Program-made: the position numbers and the translations under genes
Shown: piece after piece, positions 14,696 through 20,857 of the stretch
Numbering within the stretch: position 1 is the first letter of the stretch
How the letters are laid out: each line of letters begins with the position of its first letter
The notes under the pieces: generated by a model
Told to the model about the DNA's origin: nothing
Database searches by the model: none
What the model saw: only the letters and a program-made list of their open reading frames with translations
Virus record (IMG/VR): IMGVR_UViG_3300021185_002100
Span: 1 to 22,016 of that record
Reading direction: 5' to 3' (one strand)
DNA: 22,016 nt
Source of the DNA: a virus

Positions 14696-16543
14696 ATGTT
14701 TTCACAAAATTCAGTCAGCGCCCTTGCTACCGAGCTGGACAAGCTATCACGGATCATGGGCAACAAAGATGTACGTACCACGTTTCAAGGTACAGGTGCA
14801 TTCACCAACGGCACGACGATCAACGTGCCAGCAATGGACATGACAGCGGAGCTTGATCCAACCCATCAGGCAATCATGCGTGGGTATCACATACATGAGG
14901 TCAGCCATGTCACCGACACCGACTTTGGTGTGTTCAAGAAGCGCGGCATCAAGAAGATCAAGGACATCTGGAACTGCGCAGAGGATGTGTTCATCGAGCG
15001 TAAGGCCATGGAAAAGTACGCGGGTGCTCGCAAAAACTTGCAGCAAACGATCAACCATGTACTCGGCAACGAGAATGAGTTTCGTCGTGCCAACCCCGAT
15101 GATCCGCAGTGCAACAGAGAACGCTGGTGGAAGGAGATACCTTACGCTGCATTGCAGCAAGCACGCAAGGACATGGGGTACGAAAGCGAAGAGCTTGACG
15201 AGTACGTAAAGGGCTTACCGAAAGAACTGGCTCGCGAGGCTCGTAAGTTTGCCAAGCGTATGATCGCCTCAGAAAGTAGTGACGATGCGCTCAAGGTCGC
15301 TCGCTCAATGAAGCGCCGCATGGATAAGCTCGGGACACCCGAACAGGAAGAGGAGCAAGAGCAAGAGACCCAGCCGCAGAAGGGACAAGGTGACGACACG
15401 GAGGACGGAGAAGGTCAAGCCAACGGCGAGAACGACGGCGACGACGGCGACGAAGAGGGTGGTACGAAAGGCGACGGCGGCGACGACGACGGAGGCAACG
15501 ACGAAGGTGAAGGCGAAGACGACGGCTTCGATATTGGAGCTGCCCAGCAACGAGCCGACGATGCAATGAGTGATGTGTTTGGTAAGTACAATAGCGGCAA
15601 CAGCCGCGTGTGTGAGAACCTATCGCTTGTCTTTGATACCCATGACGAACTGTGGAGGTACTACCACAAAATCATCAACGCAGAATACAACACCAAAGGT
15701 AGCCGCAGGCTGATCAACGACAACTATCTTACGCCATCCGGTAGGATGCGGATGGATGTTGACAAGGATCTGACCACCCAATGCCGAGAGAGTATGGCCG
15801 ATGATGTACGTCAGTACAGTGCTCGCCTTGCTAGATTGCTACTGGCTCAAGAGGATCGTCGCAACGAGGGTGGATACTCAAGCGGTCGTATTGATCGTCG
15901 GCGGTTGAGCCAGCTTGTCGCTGGTAATGACAACGTGTTCACGAGACCCAGCATTACGAAGACAAGCGAGACGCGACTGATGATCGCTGTCGATGGGTCG
16001 AGCAGCATGAGCGAGGTGCTGACTATACAAGCGGTGCTTGCGCTCAACTCATGCCTTGGACGTGCTGGTATCAAGTACGACATTGTTGAATGGAGTGGGC
16101 TAGACCTTCGCAACGAGGCCGACACATTCCAAGAGCAGACAAGCATTGTGTACCACAAGAAAGCGAGTGAGAGCTGGCGGAAAATCAACGAGGTGTTTCA
16201 GTTTCTGCCAGTCGGCGGCGGTACACCTACGTACGCCAGCATCACAAGCGTTTCACGCATCATGTCTGGATGGACAGAGCCGCGTAGGGTCTGCCTATTC
16301 CTGACGGATGGTGAGCCAGATGCAGGACGTAGAGGCGAAGTTGACATGGTCGCCAAGCATACGAAGGCCATGCGTGACGGCGGCATTGAGGTCTACGGCA
16401 TAGGCATCAGTGCAAACGAAAAGATAATGAGAAATATGTTTGGAGAGCATGTCGTCATGACTGACTTCTCACGACTGGGCAACACACTGCTCGGTGGCAT
16501 CGAGCGTCTTCTCATTTCCGAAGGTCACGCTCATGCGGCGTGA
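14696..16543 (+). CDS. CobT-like protein: HExxH metallopeptidase-like N-terminus plus VWA domain
   Basis: A 615-residue partner of the AAA+ gene, with TAGGAG before its ATG. The N-terminal region carries HEVSH (67-71), an HExxH zinc motif. It is followed 25 residues later by NCAEDVFIERKAM (E96, E101), a plausible third ligand as in gluzincin-type sites. Residues 215-279 are an extreme Asp/Glu/Gly linker like that of CobT. The C-terminal VWA domain has the MIDAS motif DGSSS (433-437), a downstream GGGTPT, and LTDGEPD. VWA proteins bind metal-dependent partners and usually work with MoxR/CobS ATPases. This could be a chelatase-like, chaperone-like or proteolytic machine acting on a host or virion target. 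The end overlaps the next gene by 11 nt. Confidence 0.8.
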   Translation: MFSQNSVSALATELDKLSRIMGNKDVRTTFQGTGAFTNGTTINVPAMDMTAELDPTHQAIMRGYHIHEVSHVTDTDFGVFKKRGIKKIKDIWNCAEDVFIERKAMEKYAGARKNLQQTINHVLGNENEFRRANPDDPQCNRERWWKEIPYAALQQARKDMGYESEELDEYVKGLPKELAREARKFAKRMIASESSDDALKVARSMKRRMDKLGTPEQEEEQEQETQPQKGQGDDTEDGEGQANGENDGDDGDEEGGTKGDGGDDDGGNDEGEGEDDGFDIGAAQQRADDAMSDVFGKYNSGNSRVCENLSLVFDTHDELWRYYHKIINAEYNTKGSRRLINDNYLTPSGRMRMDVDKDLTTQCRESMADDVRQYSARLARLLLAQEDRRNEGGYSSGRIDRRRLSQLVAGNDNVFTRPSITKTSETRLMIAVDGSSSMSEVLTIQAVLALNSCLGRAGIKYDIVEWSGLDLRNEADTFQEQTSIVYHKKASESWRKINEVFQFLPVGGGTPTYASITSVSRIMSGWTEPRRVCLFLTDGEPDAGRRGEVDMVAKHTKAMRDGGIEVYGIGISANEKIMRNMFGEHVVMTDFSRLGNTLLGGIERLLISEGHAHAA

Positions 16544-16853
16544 TCTTAAACTACCCACCAAGTTTGATCCGAAGGTCAAGCCACGCATCAAGCGTGACTG
16601 GTACAGGCTCGCTGACGAATGGCGTCCTTATACCTGGTGGTGGCATGTGGCGTACGTCATCCGATCAAAGCGCGTACGCCACGCCGATGAAGAAAAGATC
16701 AAGCGCGTGATGTGCTTGGTCGATAGCAAACTACCCCATCTAAAGGAGGATTACATCCGTGCCCGTACTAACACAAGCAGTGCTTTGCCTAGCTATGAAC
16801 GTATATTTCGAGGCGAGGTCAGAGGATATGTTGGGACAACTCGCCGTGGCTGA
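16533..16853 (+). CDS. Basic hypothetical protein (106 aa) overlapping VWA and lysin genes
   Basis: The start ATG 16533 has GAAGGT about 7 nt upstream and lies within the last codons of the VWA gene. An earlier in-frame GTG (16494) lacks an SD. The protein is very basic (MRRDLKLPTKFDPKVKPRIKRDWYRLADEW and continuing), with a Trp-rich segment (RPYTWWWHVAYVIRSKRVRH). It could bind nucleic acid or membrane. Its last 95 bp overlap the lysin gene in another frame. Function unknown; the tight overlaps suggest co-expression with both neighbours. Confidence 0.55.
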   Translation: MRRDLKLPTKFDPKVKPRIKRDWYRLADEWRPYTWWWHVAYVIRSKRVRHADEEKIKRVMCLVDSKLPHLKEDYIRARTNTSSALPSYERIFRGEVRGYVGTTRRG

Positions 16854-17145
16854 AGTCACAATCAACAGAGTAAAGAGCGAGAGGTATCCCGACAACGTAT
16901 GCGATGTCGTGTGGCAGCGCAGACAGTTTTCGTGGACGCACGACGGAAAGAGCGACACCCCAAAAGACGAACAGGCTTGGGGTCGAGCGAAGCACATAGC
17001 CGAATACGCAATGCGCGATACGGACATGTTCGTAGTGGGTGGCGGCGTCACTCACTACCACGCCGACTACGTGAAGCCATACTGGACGACAAGCTATGTC
17101 CGCGTACGGCAAGTTGGAACCCACATATTTTACAAACGAGGATAA
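16759..17145 (+). CDS. SleB-type cell wall hydrolase (endolysin)
   Basis: A 128-residue protein of the Hydrolase_2 (SleB) family, which cleaves peptidoglycan glycan strands. The hallmarks are all visible: LAMNVYFEARSE (11-22, probable catalytic Glu18), GQLAVAEVTINRV (26-38), PDNVCDVVWQRRQFSWT (44-60) and THYHADYVKPYW (98-109). It starts with GTG at 16759, supported by AAAGGAGG 8 nt upstream. There is no signal peptide or membrane anchor, so release would need a holin, none of which is obvious next to it. A phage role in lysis is the simplest reading. The location beside the AAA+/VWA pair and a cupin, far from the structural genes, is less usual. Confidence 0.9.
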   Translation: MPVLTQAVLCLAMNVYFEARSEDMLGQLAVAEVTINRVKSERYPDNVCDVVWQRRQFSWTHDGKSDTPKDEQAWGRAKHIAEYAMRDTDMFVVGGGVTHYHADYVKPYWTTSYVRVRQVGTHIFYKRG

Positions 17146-17146
17146 C

Positions 17147-17731
17147 ATGAGCAGCAAGCTACAGAATATTGCTAAAGCAATTCAAAACAATTCTTTCCAA
17201 GCGTACGGCTGGGTGCCGTACGGACCAATCGTAACCCACTGGATCGAAGATGTGACAAGTATCATTTGGTACAGGGAAGACGACATCCAGGTACAGGTGT
17301 TTGCCGTGCCGCCCGACTACATCATTCCCGAACACACACACCCGAACGTGGACAGCTACGAGTTGCTTGTGGGTGGCGACATCAAGTTCAGTAAGGATGG
17401 GAAGTGGGTCACTGACAATGACATCATTGAAGCCAAGGCCGTACCGCCACCCCAAGTTCATCCCTATCGTGGATCGCTAGTCCGAGTGCATCCCGATACG
17501 CCACATGGCGGTGCGTTTGGACCGCGAGGCGGTGTGTTTATGAGCATCCAGCAATGGCTCAATGGAACAGAACCCCACTGCGTAAGCGCTGATTACGAAG
17601 GGGTCGTGATGGGAGACAGGCATCTCGACGGCGTTGTGAGTGGCAATGCCAAGAGTAAGGGAAGCCAGAAGAAATTAACGTGGCGAGACGCAGCATCAAA
17701 AGAAACATCAGCACCAACATTCGAAGGATAA
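17147..17731 (+). CDS. Cupin-domain protein
   Basis: The start ATG 17147 follows GAGGATAAC; a longer in-frame start would overlap the lysin. The 194-residue protein contains a classical cupin motif 1, IIPEHTHPNVDSYELLVGG (about 59-77: His63, His65, Glu72), and a second histidine segment, VRVHPDTPHGGAFG (His115, His120). This gives the 2-His/Glu/His metal set of a beta-barrel cupin. Cupins range from dioxygenases and isomerases to sugar-binding regulators. The fold is clear but the reaction is not. The C-terminal 40 residues are Lys/Ser-rich. It is an unusual phage cargo gene, placed between the lysin and a winged-helix regulator. A metabolic or host-signal-modifying role is inferred only. Confidence 0.75.
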   Translation: MSSKLQNIAKAIQNNSFQAYGWVPYGPIVTHWIEDVTSIIWYREDDIQVQVFAVPPDYIIPEHTHPNVDSYELLVGGDIKFSKDGKWVTDNDIIEAKAVPPPQVHPYRGSLVRVHPDTPHGGAFGPRGGVFMSIQQWLNGTEPHCVSADYEGVVMGDRHLDGVVSGNAKSKGSQKKLTWRDAASKETSAPTFEG

Positions 17732-17736
17732 CAGGC

Positions 17737-17916
17737 ATGTATATTAAGAACCCAGTAGAGGTCGTGAACGCGTTGAAGCGTATGAATACGAAGGTCGAGA
17801 ACTTGAGGCTTGAGTTCAAGGCCATGGGACACCCGCGCAAGTACGACATGGACGAGCTGTTGGGCTTGGTCGATCTGGTCAACAAGAACCTGAGAGGTAA
17901 TGATCGCAATGGTTAA
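17737..17916 (+). CDS. Small helical hypothetical protein (59 aa)
   Basis: The ATG at 17737 begins 5 bp after the cupin stop, with GAAGGA upstream. A longer form from 17680 would overlap the cupin. The protein (MYIKNPVEVVNALKRMNTK, then VENLRLEFKAMGHPRKYDMDE, ending in LLGLVDLVNKNLRGNDRNG) is basic and helical. Its 3' end overlaps the start of the winged-helix gene. No known motif. Confidence 0.55.
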   Translation: MYIKNPVEVVNALKRMNTKVENLRLEFKAMGHPRKYDMDELLGLVDLVNKNLRGNDRNG

Positions 17917-18286
17917 GAGCAGCTATACGTACGAAGAAATCTACGCCAAGAATTTGATGGCGTTCGAAAAGATGCAGGCCAAGAAAGGTCTGCGTCCACC
18001 CCTTCCCTGCATGATGCGAAAGGCAGCGCTGGATCAGACATCCGCCGAGAAGAAGGAGGCGAGAGATGATCTTCGTAAGGTTACGTACGAGCTTGTACTC
18101 AATGCAATCGAGGTGGGCGAGGTCGTCGCTACACCCGTGATTGCTGACCGATTGGGGACGACGCCGCAGAAGGTAGCAAATTATGTCAACGCGATGTGCG
18201 ACGAGGGCTACTTGAACAAGCTCAACATGACGCACGGTAAGCGAATGTTTGTCTACATGAAGACAGGCAAGGCAATGAAAGGGTGA
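17909..18286 (+). CDS. Winged-helix DNA-binding regulator
   Basis: A 125-residue protein from ATG 17909; ATG 17900 is an alternative, but the GAGAGGT ends only 1 nt before it. Residues of about 58-115 read as a winged helix: ELVLNAIEVGEVVATPVIADRLGTTPQKVANYVNAMCDEGYLNKLNMTHGKRMFVY. This contains a typical recognition-helix pattern (IADRLGTTPQKVANYV) and a wing. The first 55 residues are a basic helical extension. It probably binds DNA as a local repressor or activator. The region right after it (18291-18423) is highly structured and could be under the same control. Target unknown; the 22-bp palindrome at 13039-13060 or those near 9611 are candidates. Confidence 0.7.
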   Translation: MVKSSYTYEEIYAKNLMAFEKMQAKKGLRPPLPCMMRKAALDQTSAEKKEARDDLRKVTYELVLNAIEVGEVVATPVIADRLGTTPQKVANYVNAMCDEGYLNKLNMTHGKRMFVYMKTGKAMKG

Positions 18287-18290
18287 TCGT

Positions 18291-18423
18291 GCAGGACGCG
18301 GTTAGCGTTCGAAACTGTGGCGCAATTTGGTAGCGCTGAAACCAATAAACAACCGCCGCCTGTTGGGACATGAGCGTGGTTAGAATAAGCGTCCTGCCCA
18401 GATATTGTATCCGAGCGGGACGC
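18291..18423 (+). ncRNA. Candidate structured RNA with mutually exclusive hairpins
   Basis: Three 9-nt segments compete: GCAGGACGC (18291-18299), GCGTCCTGC (18389-18397) and GCGGGACGC (18415-18423). The middle segment pairs perfectly with the first and with one T-G wobble with the third, so only one stem can form at a time. Inside the large loop, GGTT-AGCG (18300-18307) pairs with CGCT-GA-AACC (18334-18343) and encloses a GCGC...GCGC stem-loop (18320-18336). This looks like a switch controlling the downstream small genes. It starts 4 bp after the regulator stop codon. The ligand or trigger is unknown, and the pairing was assessed by eye only. Confidence 0.45.
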
Positions 18424-18449
18424 GATGCACAACATATGGAAATTAAAAA

Positions 18450-18560
18450 ATGGAAAAAGATAACGCTTGGCCCACGACATTGGTGGGCTGGATGCTGGCA
18501 ATGTTCAGCACGGACATCGTTTGGAAACCAAAAGACAAGGACGAGGAGCCGCCGTTTTGA
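18450..18560 (+). CDS. Mini-protein with hydrophobic segment (36 aa)
   Basis: A 36-residue ORF, MEKDNAWPTTLVGWMLAMF continuing with STDIVWKPKDKDEEPPF. Residues of about 8-25 are hydrophobic and could span a membrane; the C-terminus is charged. Its TGA (18558-18560) overlaps the TTG start of the next gene (18557-18559), a coupling that supports both. The SD is weak (GGA about 9 nt upstream), which would suit control by the preceding hairpin region. Low certainty because of size. Confidence 0.4.
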   Translation: MEKDNAWPTTLVGWMLAMFSTDIVWKPKDKDEEPPF

Positions 18561-18835
18561 GCAAGCAACCTGAGATTAAATACGTACGAAAGAGATTGTA
18601 CGTCACAGACACGAAGACGCCCGCGCTGTCGATTGACGATGATGGTTACGTGCGGTGTGGAGTTACGCAAGAGATGCGCGACAACGACATGCTTGTGCTG
18701 GCCCTGACGTTGGCACTGAGGAATGAGGACTGGAAAAAGAAAATGATCGAGCGCGTACGAACTGAGTTGGTAGGCGCGACTACTCCGACGAGTAGGATTT
18801 ATCGGGTAATGGAATTGATAAAGGGCGGTGACTAA
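18557..18835 (+). CDS. Hypothetical small protein (92 aa), TTG start
   Basis: The chosen start TTG 18557 is preceded by GAGGAG (18543-18548) with 8-nt spacing and overlaps the stop of the mini-protein. No ATG in this frame has comparable support. The protein (MSKQPEIKYVRKRLYVTDTK and continuing) has a basic N-terminus, a short beta-like centre (ALSIDDDGYVRCGV) and a helical C-terminal half (MLVLALTLALRNEDWKKKMIERVRTEL). The hydrophobic patch is probably part of a soluble helix. Its stop lies inside the loop of the following terminator. Function unknown. Confidence 0.55.
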   Translation: MSKQPEIKYVRKRLYVTDTKTPALSIDDDGYVRCGVTQEMRDNDMLVLALTLALRNEDWKKKMIERVRTELVGATTPTSRIYRVMELIKGGD

Positions 18836-18850
18836 CCGCCCTTTTCTTTT
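18823..18850 (+). terminator. Strong intrinsic terminator ending the rightward operon
   Basis: GGGCGGT (18823-18829) / ACCGCCC (18835-18841) with a GACTA loop is followed by TTTTCTTTT. The stop codon of the last gene is in the loop and stem. On the other strand it ends in only TTTA, so it may act weakly for the convergent gene as well. Confidence 0.9.
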
Positions 18851-18896
18851 AGTTATTATGTGTGCAGGGGGGCACCCGAGAAGGCCCAGCGTCCTA

Positions 18897-19589
18897 CTAA
18901 ACGAGAGTTGGGTTCACCTGTTCCATTCGACGTGCATAAACGAGCGACGTGTTGGACTGACCAAGCGGGTTGTGGGTGGTATAGCTGGCCTCCACCAGTT
19001 TACCCGCACGAGCTAACGTCATGCAACGACTTTGGACTTTGGTGTAGCAACCTTTCTGTGCCTTGTTCATATCCTTCAAAGCTATTTGATTGACGTTGAG
19101 GACAGACCAAAGGACATCAACGAATGACATCGCGTCCACGTCTAGTATGCCGATGATCATGTCGTCGAGTTCAGAGTTGTCCATGTCTAGTAAAATACTA
19201 AACATTTGTTCTCTTATATCATGCAAGCTGGGTGTGGCAGTCACAGTTTCCACAACTGATCTCGGGGTCTGAGTTGTGACAACCTTCGTGGTCTGTGGAT
19301 CTTCGTCTACTACGATACCGTCTTCGTCGTAGTAGTCTTCGTCCTCACCTACGATGTAAGTTTCCTCATGGTTTACGTCCAGATATATGGCGATGTACTT
19401 TGCGACGTAAGATCGCTCTGGATAGTTATCCTTCATCTGTGCGTAGTATCTGTCTCCGATGGCCACGTTGGTTGCCTGTGCCATGTTGACTGATATGTAA
19501 CACGTATCTCCATCACTGGTCTGGGCGTAGGCTGATCCACTGATGGTTAAGTTTGTAATCTCAAGGACTGAAGTTGTGTGATTTGTCAT
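18897..19589 (-). CDS. Unknown 230-aa protein, OB-like N-terminus and winged-helix-like C-terminus
   Basis: A convergent gene, opposite to the whole rightward operon. Residues of about 10-75 (LEITNLTISGSAYAQTSDGD, with later IGDRYYAQMKDN) are beta-rich and may form a small barrel. Residues 81-110 are an acidic linker (GEDEDYYDEDGIVVDED). Residues 120-175 are helical and hydrophobic. Residues 180-222 (CYTKVQSRCMTLARAGKLVEASY...SLVYARRM) look like the end of a winged helix. No family was recognised. A perfect 16-bp palindrome lies 22 bp upstream of its ATG, which suggests regulated or autoregulated expression. No clear SD is present. A lysogeny or cargo (moron) gene is a reasonable guess given its place next to attP. 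Confidence 0.65.
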   Translation of the reverse strand: MTNHTTSVLEITNLTISGSAYAQTSDGDTCYISVNMAQATNVAIGDRYYAQMKDNYPERSYVAKYIAIYLDVNHEETYIVGEDEDYYDEDGIVVDEDPQTTKVVTTQTPRSVVETVTATPSLHDIREQMFSILLDMDNSELDDMIIGILDVDAMSFVDVLWSVLNVNQIALKDMNKAQKGCYTKVQSRCMTLARAGKLVEASYTTHNPLGQSNTSLVYARRMEQVNPTLV

Positions 19590-19610
19590 TTTTAGTACCG
19601 TATCTTTGGC

Positions 19611-19626
19611 GCATCGTTAACGATGC
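19611..19626. promoter_or_regulatory. Perfect 16-bp palindrome upstream of the 230-aa gene
   Basis: GCATCGTTAACGATGC is fully self-complementary and lies 22-37 bp upstream of the minus-strand ATG at 19589. The position and symmetry fit an operator for a dimeric repressor, possibly the protein's own. There is no T-run, so it does not look like a terminator. Confidence 0.5.
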
Positions 19627-19675
19627 AGGTGATTATTAAGCCAAGAGTTGTCACGTCTTGGGCCGCTCAATAAGC

Positions 19676-19818
19676 ACCGAAAGTTATGGTAGTTGGTATG
19701 GAAATACCTTAGCAGGGGAGCGCCTTCGTCCACTCGGCCACGTCTCCGTGGATCGGAATAGTCGGTACGCTTCTGATCTGCAATAGGTAAACACATAAAT
19801 CTTTTCATAACTTTCGGT
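19676..19818. other. attP: Phage attachment site attP (arm sites plus tRNA-like core)
   Basis: Two perfect 13-bp inverted repeats, ACCGAAAGTTATG (19676-19688) and CATAACTTTCGGT (19806-19818), flank a 41-nt tRNA-Ser segment. The right repeat lies 28 bp from the end of the integrase gene. This matches a tyrosine-integrase attP: arm-type sites on both sides of a core where crossover takes place, probably at the anticodon loop. Both arms are present on one molecule, so attP has not been split by integration. The short GGTAT-ttcc-ATACC hairpin next to the core may be an additional recognition feature. Confidence 0.75.
19707..19747 (-). tRNA. 5' half of tRNA-Ser(GCT), partial, attP core
   Basis: On the minus strand from 19747 the sequence reads as a serine tRNA: acceptor strand GGAGACG, TG, D arm GCCGAGTGGACGAAGGC, G, anticodon stem CTCCC, loop CTGCTAA with anticodon GCT (19713-19711), then GG. 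After this the sequence leaves the tRNA pattern: no 3' anticodon stem, variable arm, T arm or 3' acceptor strand follows. It is not a functional gene by itself. It is the piece shared with the host attB. Confidence 0.85.
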
Positions 19819-19846
19819 CTTCTGTTTAGTTGTGTGGCTGACCCAA

Positions 19847-20854
19847 TTACAGGGACATCACGGCTGCTTTATGATCCTCATAGGTGGTGTTCATGTAACG
19901 CATCACCATCTTTAGATCTGAATGCCCCAGTAAATCTGCGATTACTTTGGGCGGTATTCCGTTACGCGCAAGACGCGTAGCGAATGTGTGTCTTAGGGTG
20001 TAAGGTGACTTTCTTATTTCTAGCCTGTCAGTAACCTTACGCCAGTGATACCCAATCTGTTTGTTAGTTTCGAACGGTCGCCCGTCGATCATGAATGGGT
20101 ATGCCGCAGGGGGTGGATCACTGCGCGGGATTGTTAAGAGTGCCTTGTCGTTGAGGGGCACCCGACGCTCCCTGAGTTCTCCGTCTGCACCTTTGTACGA
20201 GCCGAGGACTACAGTGTTGTTGCTGAAGTCTACGTTGTCATAGGTCAGACGCATCGCCTCAATAGGACGAGCACCAGTGTGGAGTAGGAAGTTGCAAAGG
20301 CGTCGGATGTCTGGATGCAAGTCAGGAAAGATTGTGTCGATCTCTTCTTGCGATAGCGTATCCGTTTTGTGTTTGCCTTCACGCGGCTTCTTTAACTTTA
20401 CTGGTTCACGTAACCCGAGGGATGCAGCGAAGTTGAGTACGCCTTGGAGTTGGTTAAGGTCTCTGCGAATTGTTGAGTTCGCATTGCCACGATTGACATG
20501 CTTCTCCTCTACATATTCTTCCACGTCGTTGAGGTCGATCTTGTTGATCTGAAACTCTCCGAAGTGATTGACGAGACGCATGACGTACTCCTTGGTTGAT
20601 TTGCTGCTCCCAGTATGGGGCGATTTGAGATAGCGGCGAGCGACAGATTTAAATCTGTTCTGTGCTCCGTGGATTGATTTCTGTCCGAGCTTTATAGTTC
20701 CTGCTAAAACCTTGGCTTCGTACTCAGCGCATAGTTCTTTTGCATGTACGTAGTCATTGGTTCCTAGAGAATGTCGAACGCGGAAACCTTGGAACGAGCC
20801 AACCGCTTGATACATTTTTCCACCGCTGCGCTTCTTAACTTTGAAGAGCGGCAA
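19847..20854 (-). CDS. int: Tyrosine-type site-specific integrase
   Basis: A 335-residue tyrosine recombinase that would integrate the phage at a tRNA-Ser gene. The N-terminal arm-binding part (1-60; FQGFRVRHSLGTNDYVHAKE) is followed by a SAM-like core-binding domain (about 65-155). The catalytic domain has Arg196 in HTGARPIEAMRL, a likely Lys221, Arg288 and His289 in YTLRHTFATRL (Tyr285 replaces the common first His), His311 in LLGHSD, and the nucleophile Tyr320 in VMRYMN. The gene starts with TTG at 20854, supported by AAAGGAGG, which overlaps the end of the LuxR-like gene. Low-efficiency initiation plus coupling would keep integrase tied to that regulator. The 3' end points at attP. Confidence 0.93.
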   Translation of the reverse strand: MPLFKVKKRSGGKMYQAVGSFQGFRVRHSLGTNDYVHAKELCAEYEAKVLAGTIKLGQKSIHGAQNRFKSVARRYLKSPHTGSSKSTKEYVMRLVNHFGEFQINKIDLNDVEEYVEEKHVNRGNANSTIRRDLNQLQGVLNFAASLGLREPVKLKKPREGKHKTDTLSQEEIDTIFPDLHPDIRRLCNFLLHTGARPIEAMRLTYDNVDFSNNTVVLGSYKGADGELRERRVPLNDKALLTIPRSDPPPAAYPFMIDGRPFETNKQIGYHWRKVTDRLEIRKSPYTLRHTFATRLARNGIPPKVIADLLGHSDLKMVMRYMNTTYEDHKAAVMSL

Positions 20855-20857
20855 AGT

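Noticed and set aside
13095-16543. True cobaltochelatase for vitamin B12 synthesis
   Set aside because: No CobN or other cobalamin gene in the window, and the VWA partner has an HExxH domain not expected for a simple chelatase subunit.
18291-18400. Possible tRNA: GCAGGAC/GTCCTGC acceptor-like stem, a D-arm-like GCGC-AATTTGGTA-GCGC and CCA-like end
   Set aside because: No anticodon stem, no proper T arm (TTCRANY) and about 110 nt long. The same bases are better explained by the nested or alternative hairpins.
18370-18573. 67-codon ORF overlapping the mini-protein region
   Set aside because: It covers the hairpin region and has no SD. The 36-residue ORF in another frame is coupled to the next gene and is more credible.
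19650-19747. Complete tRNA-Ser gene or one interrupted by an intron
   Set aside because: Only the 5' half is present. No 3' anticodon stem, T arm or matching acceptor strand was found within the following sequence, and the integrase and arm repeats explain the fragment as attP.
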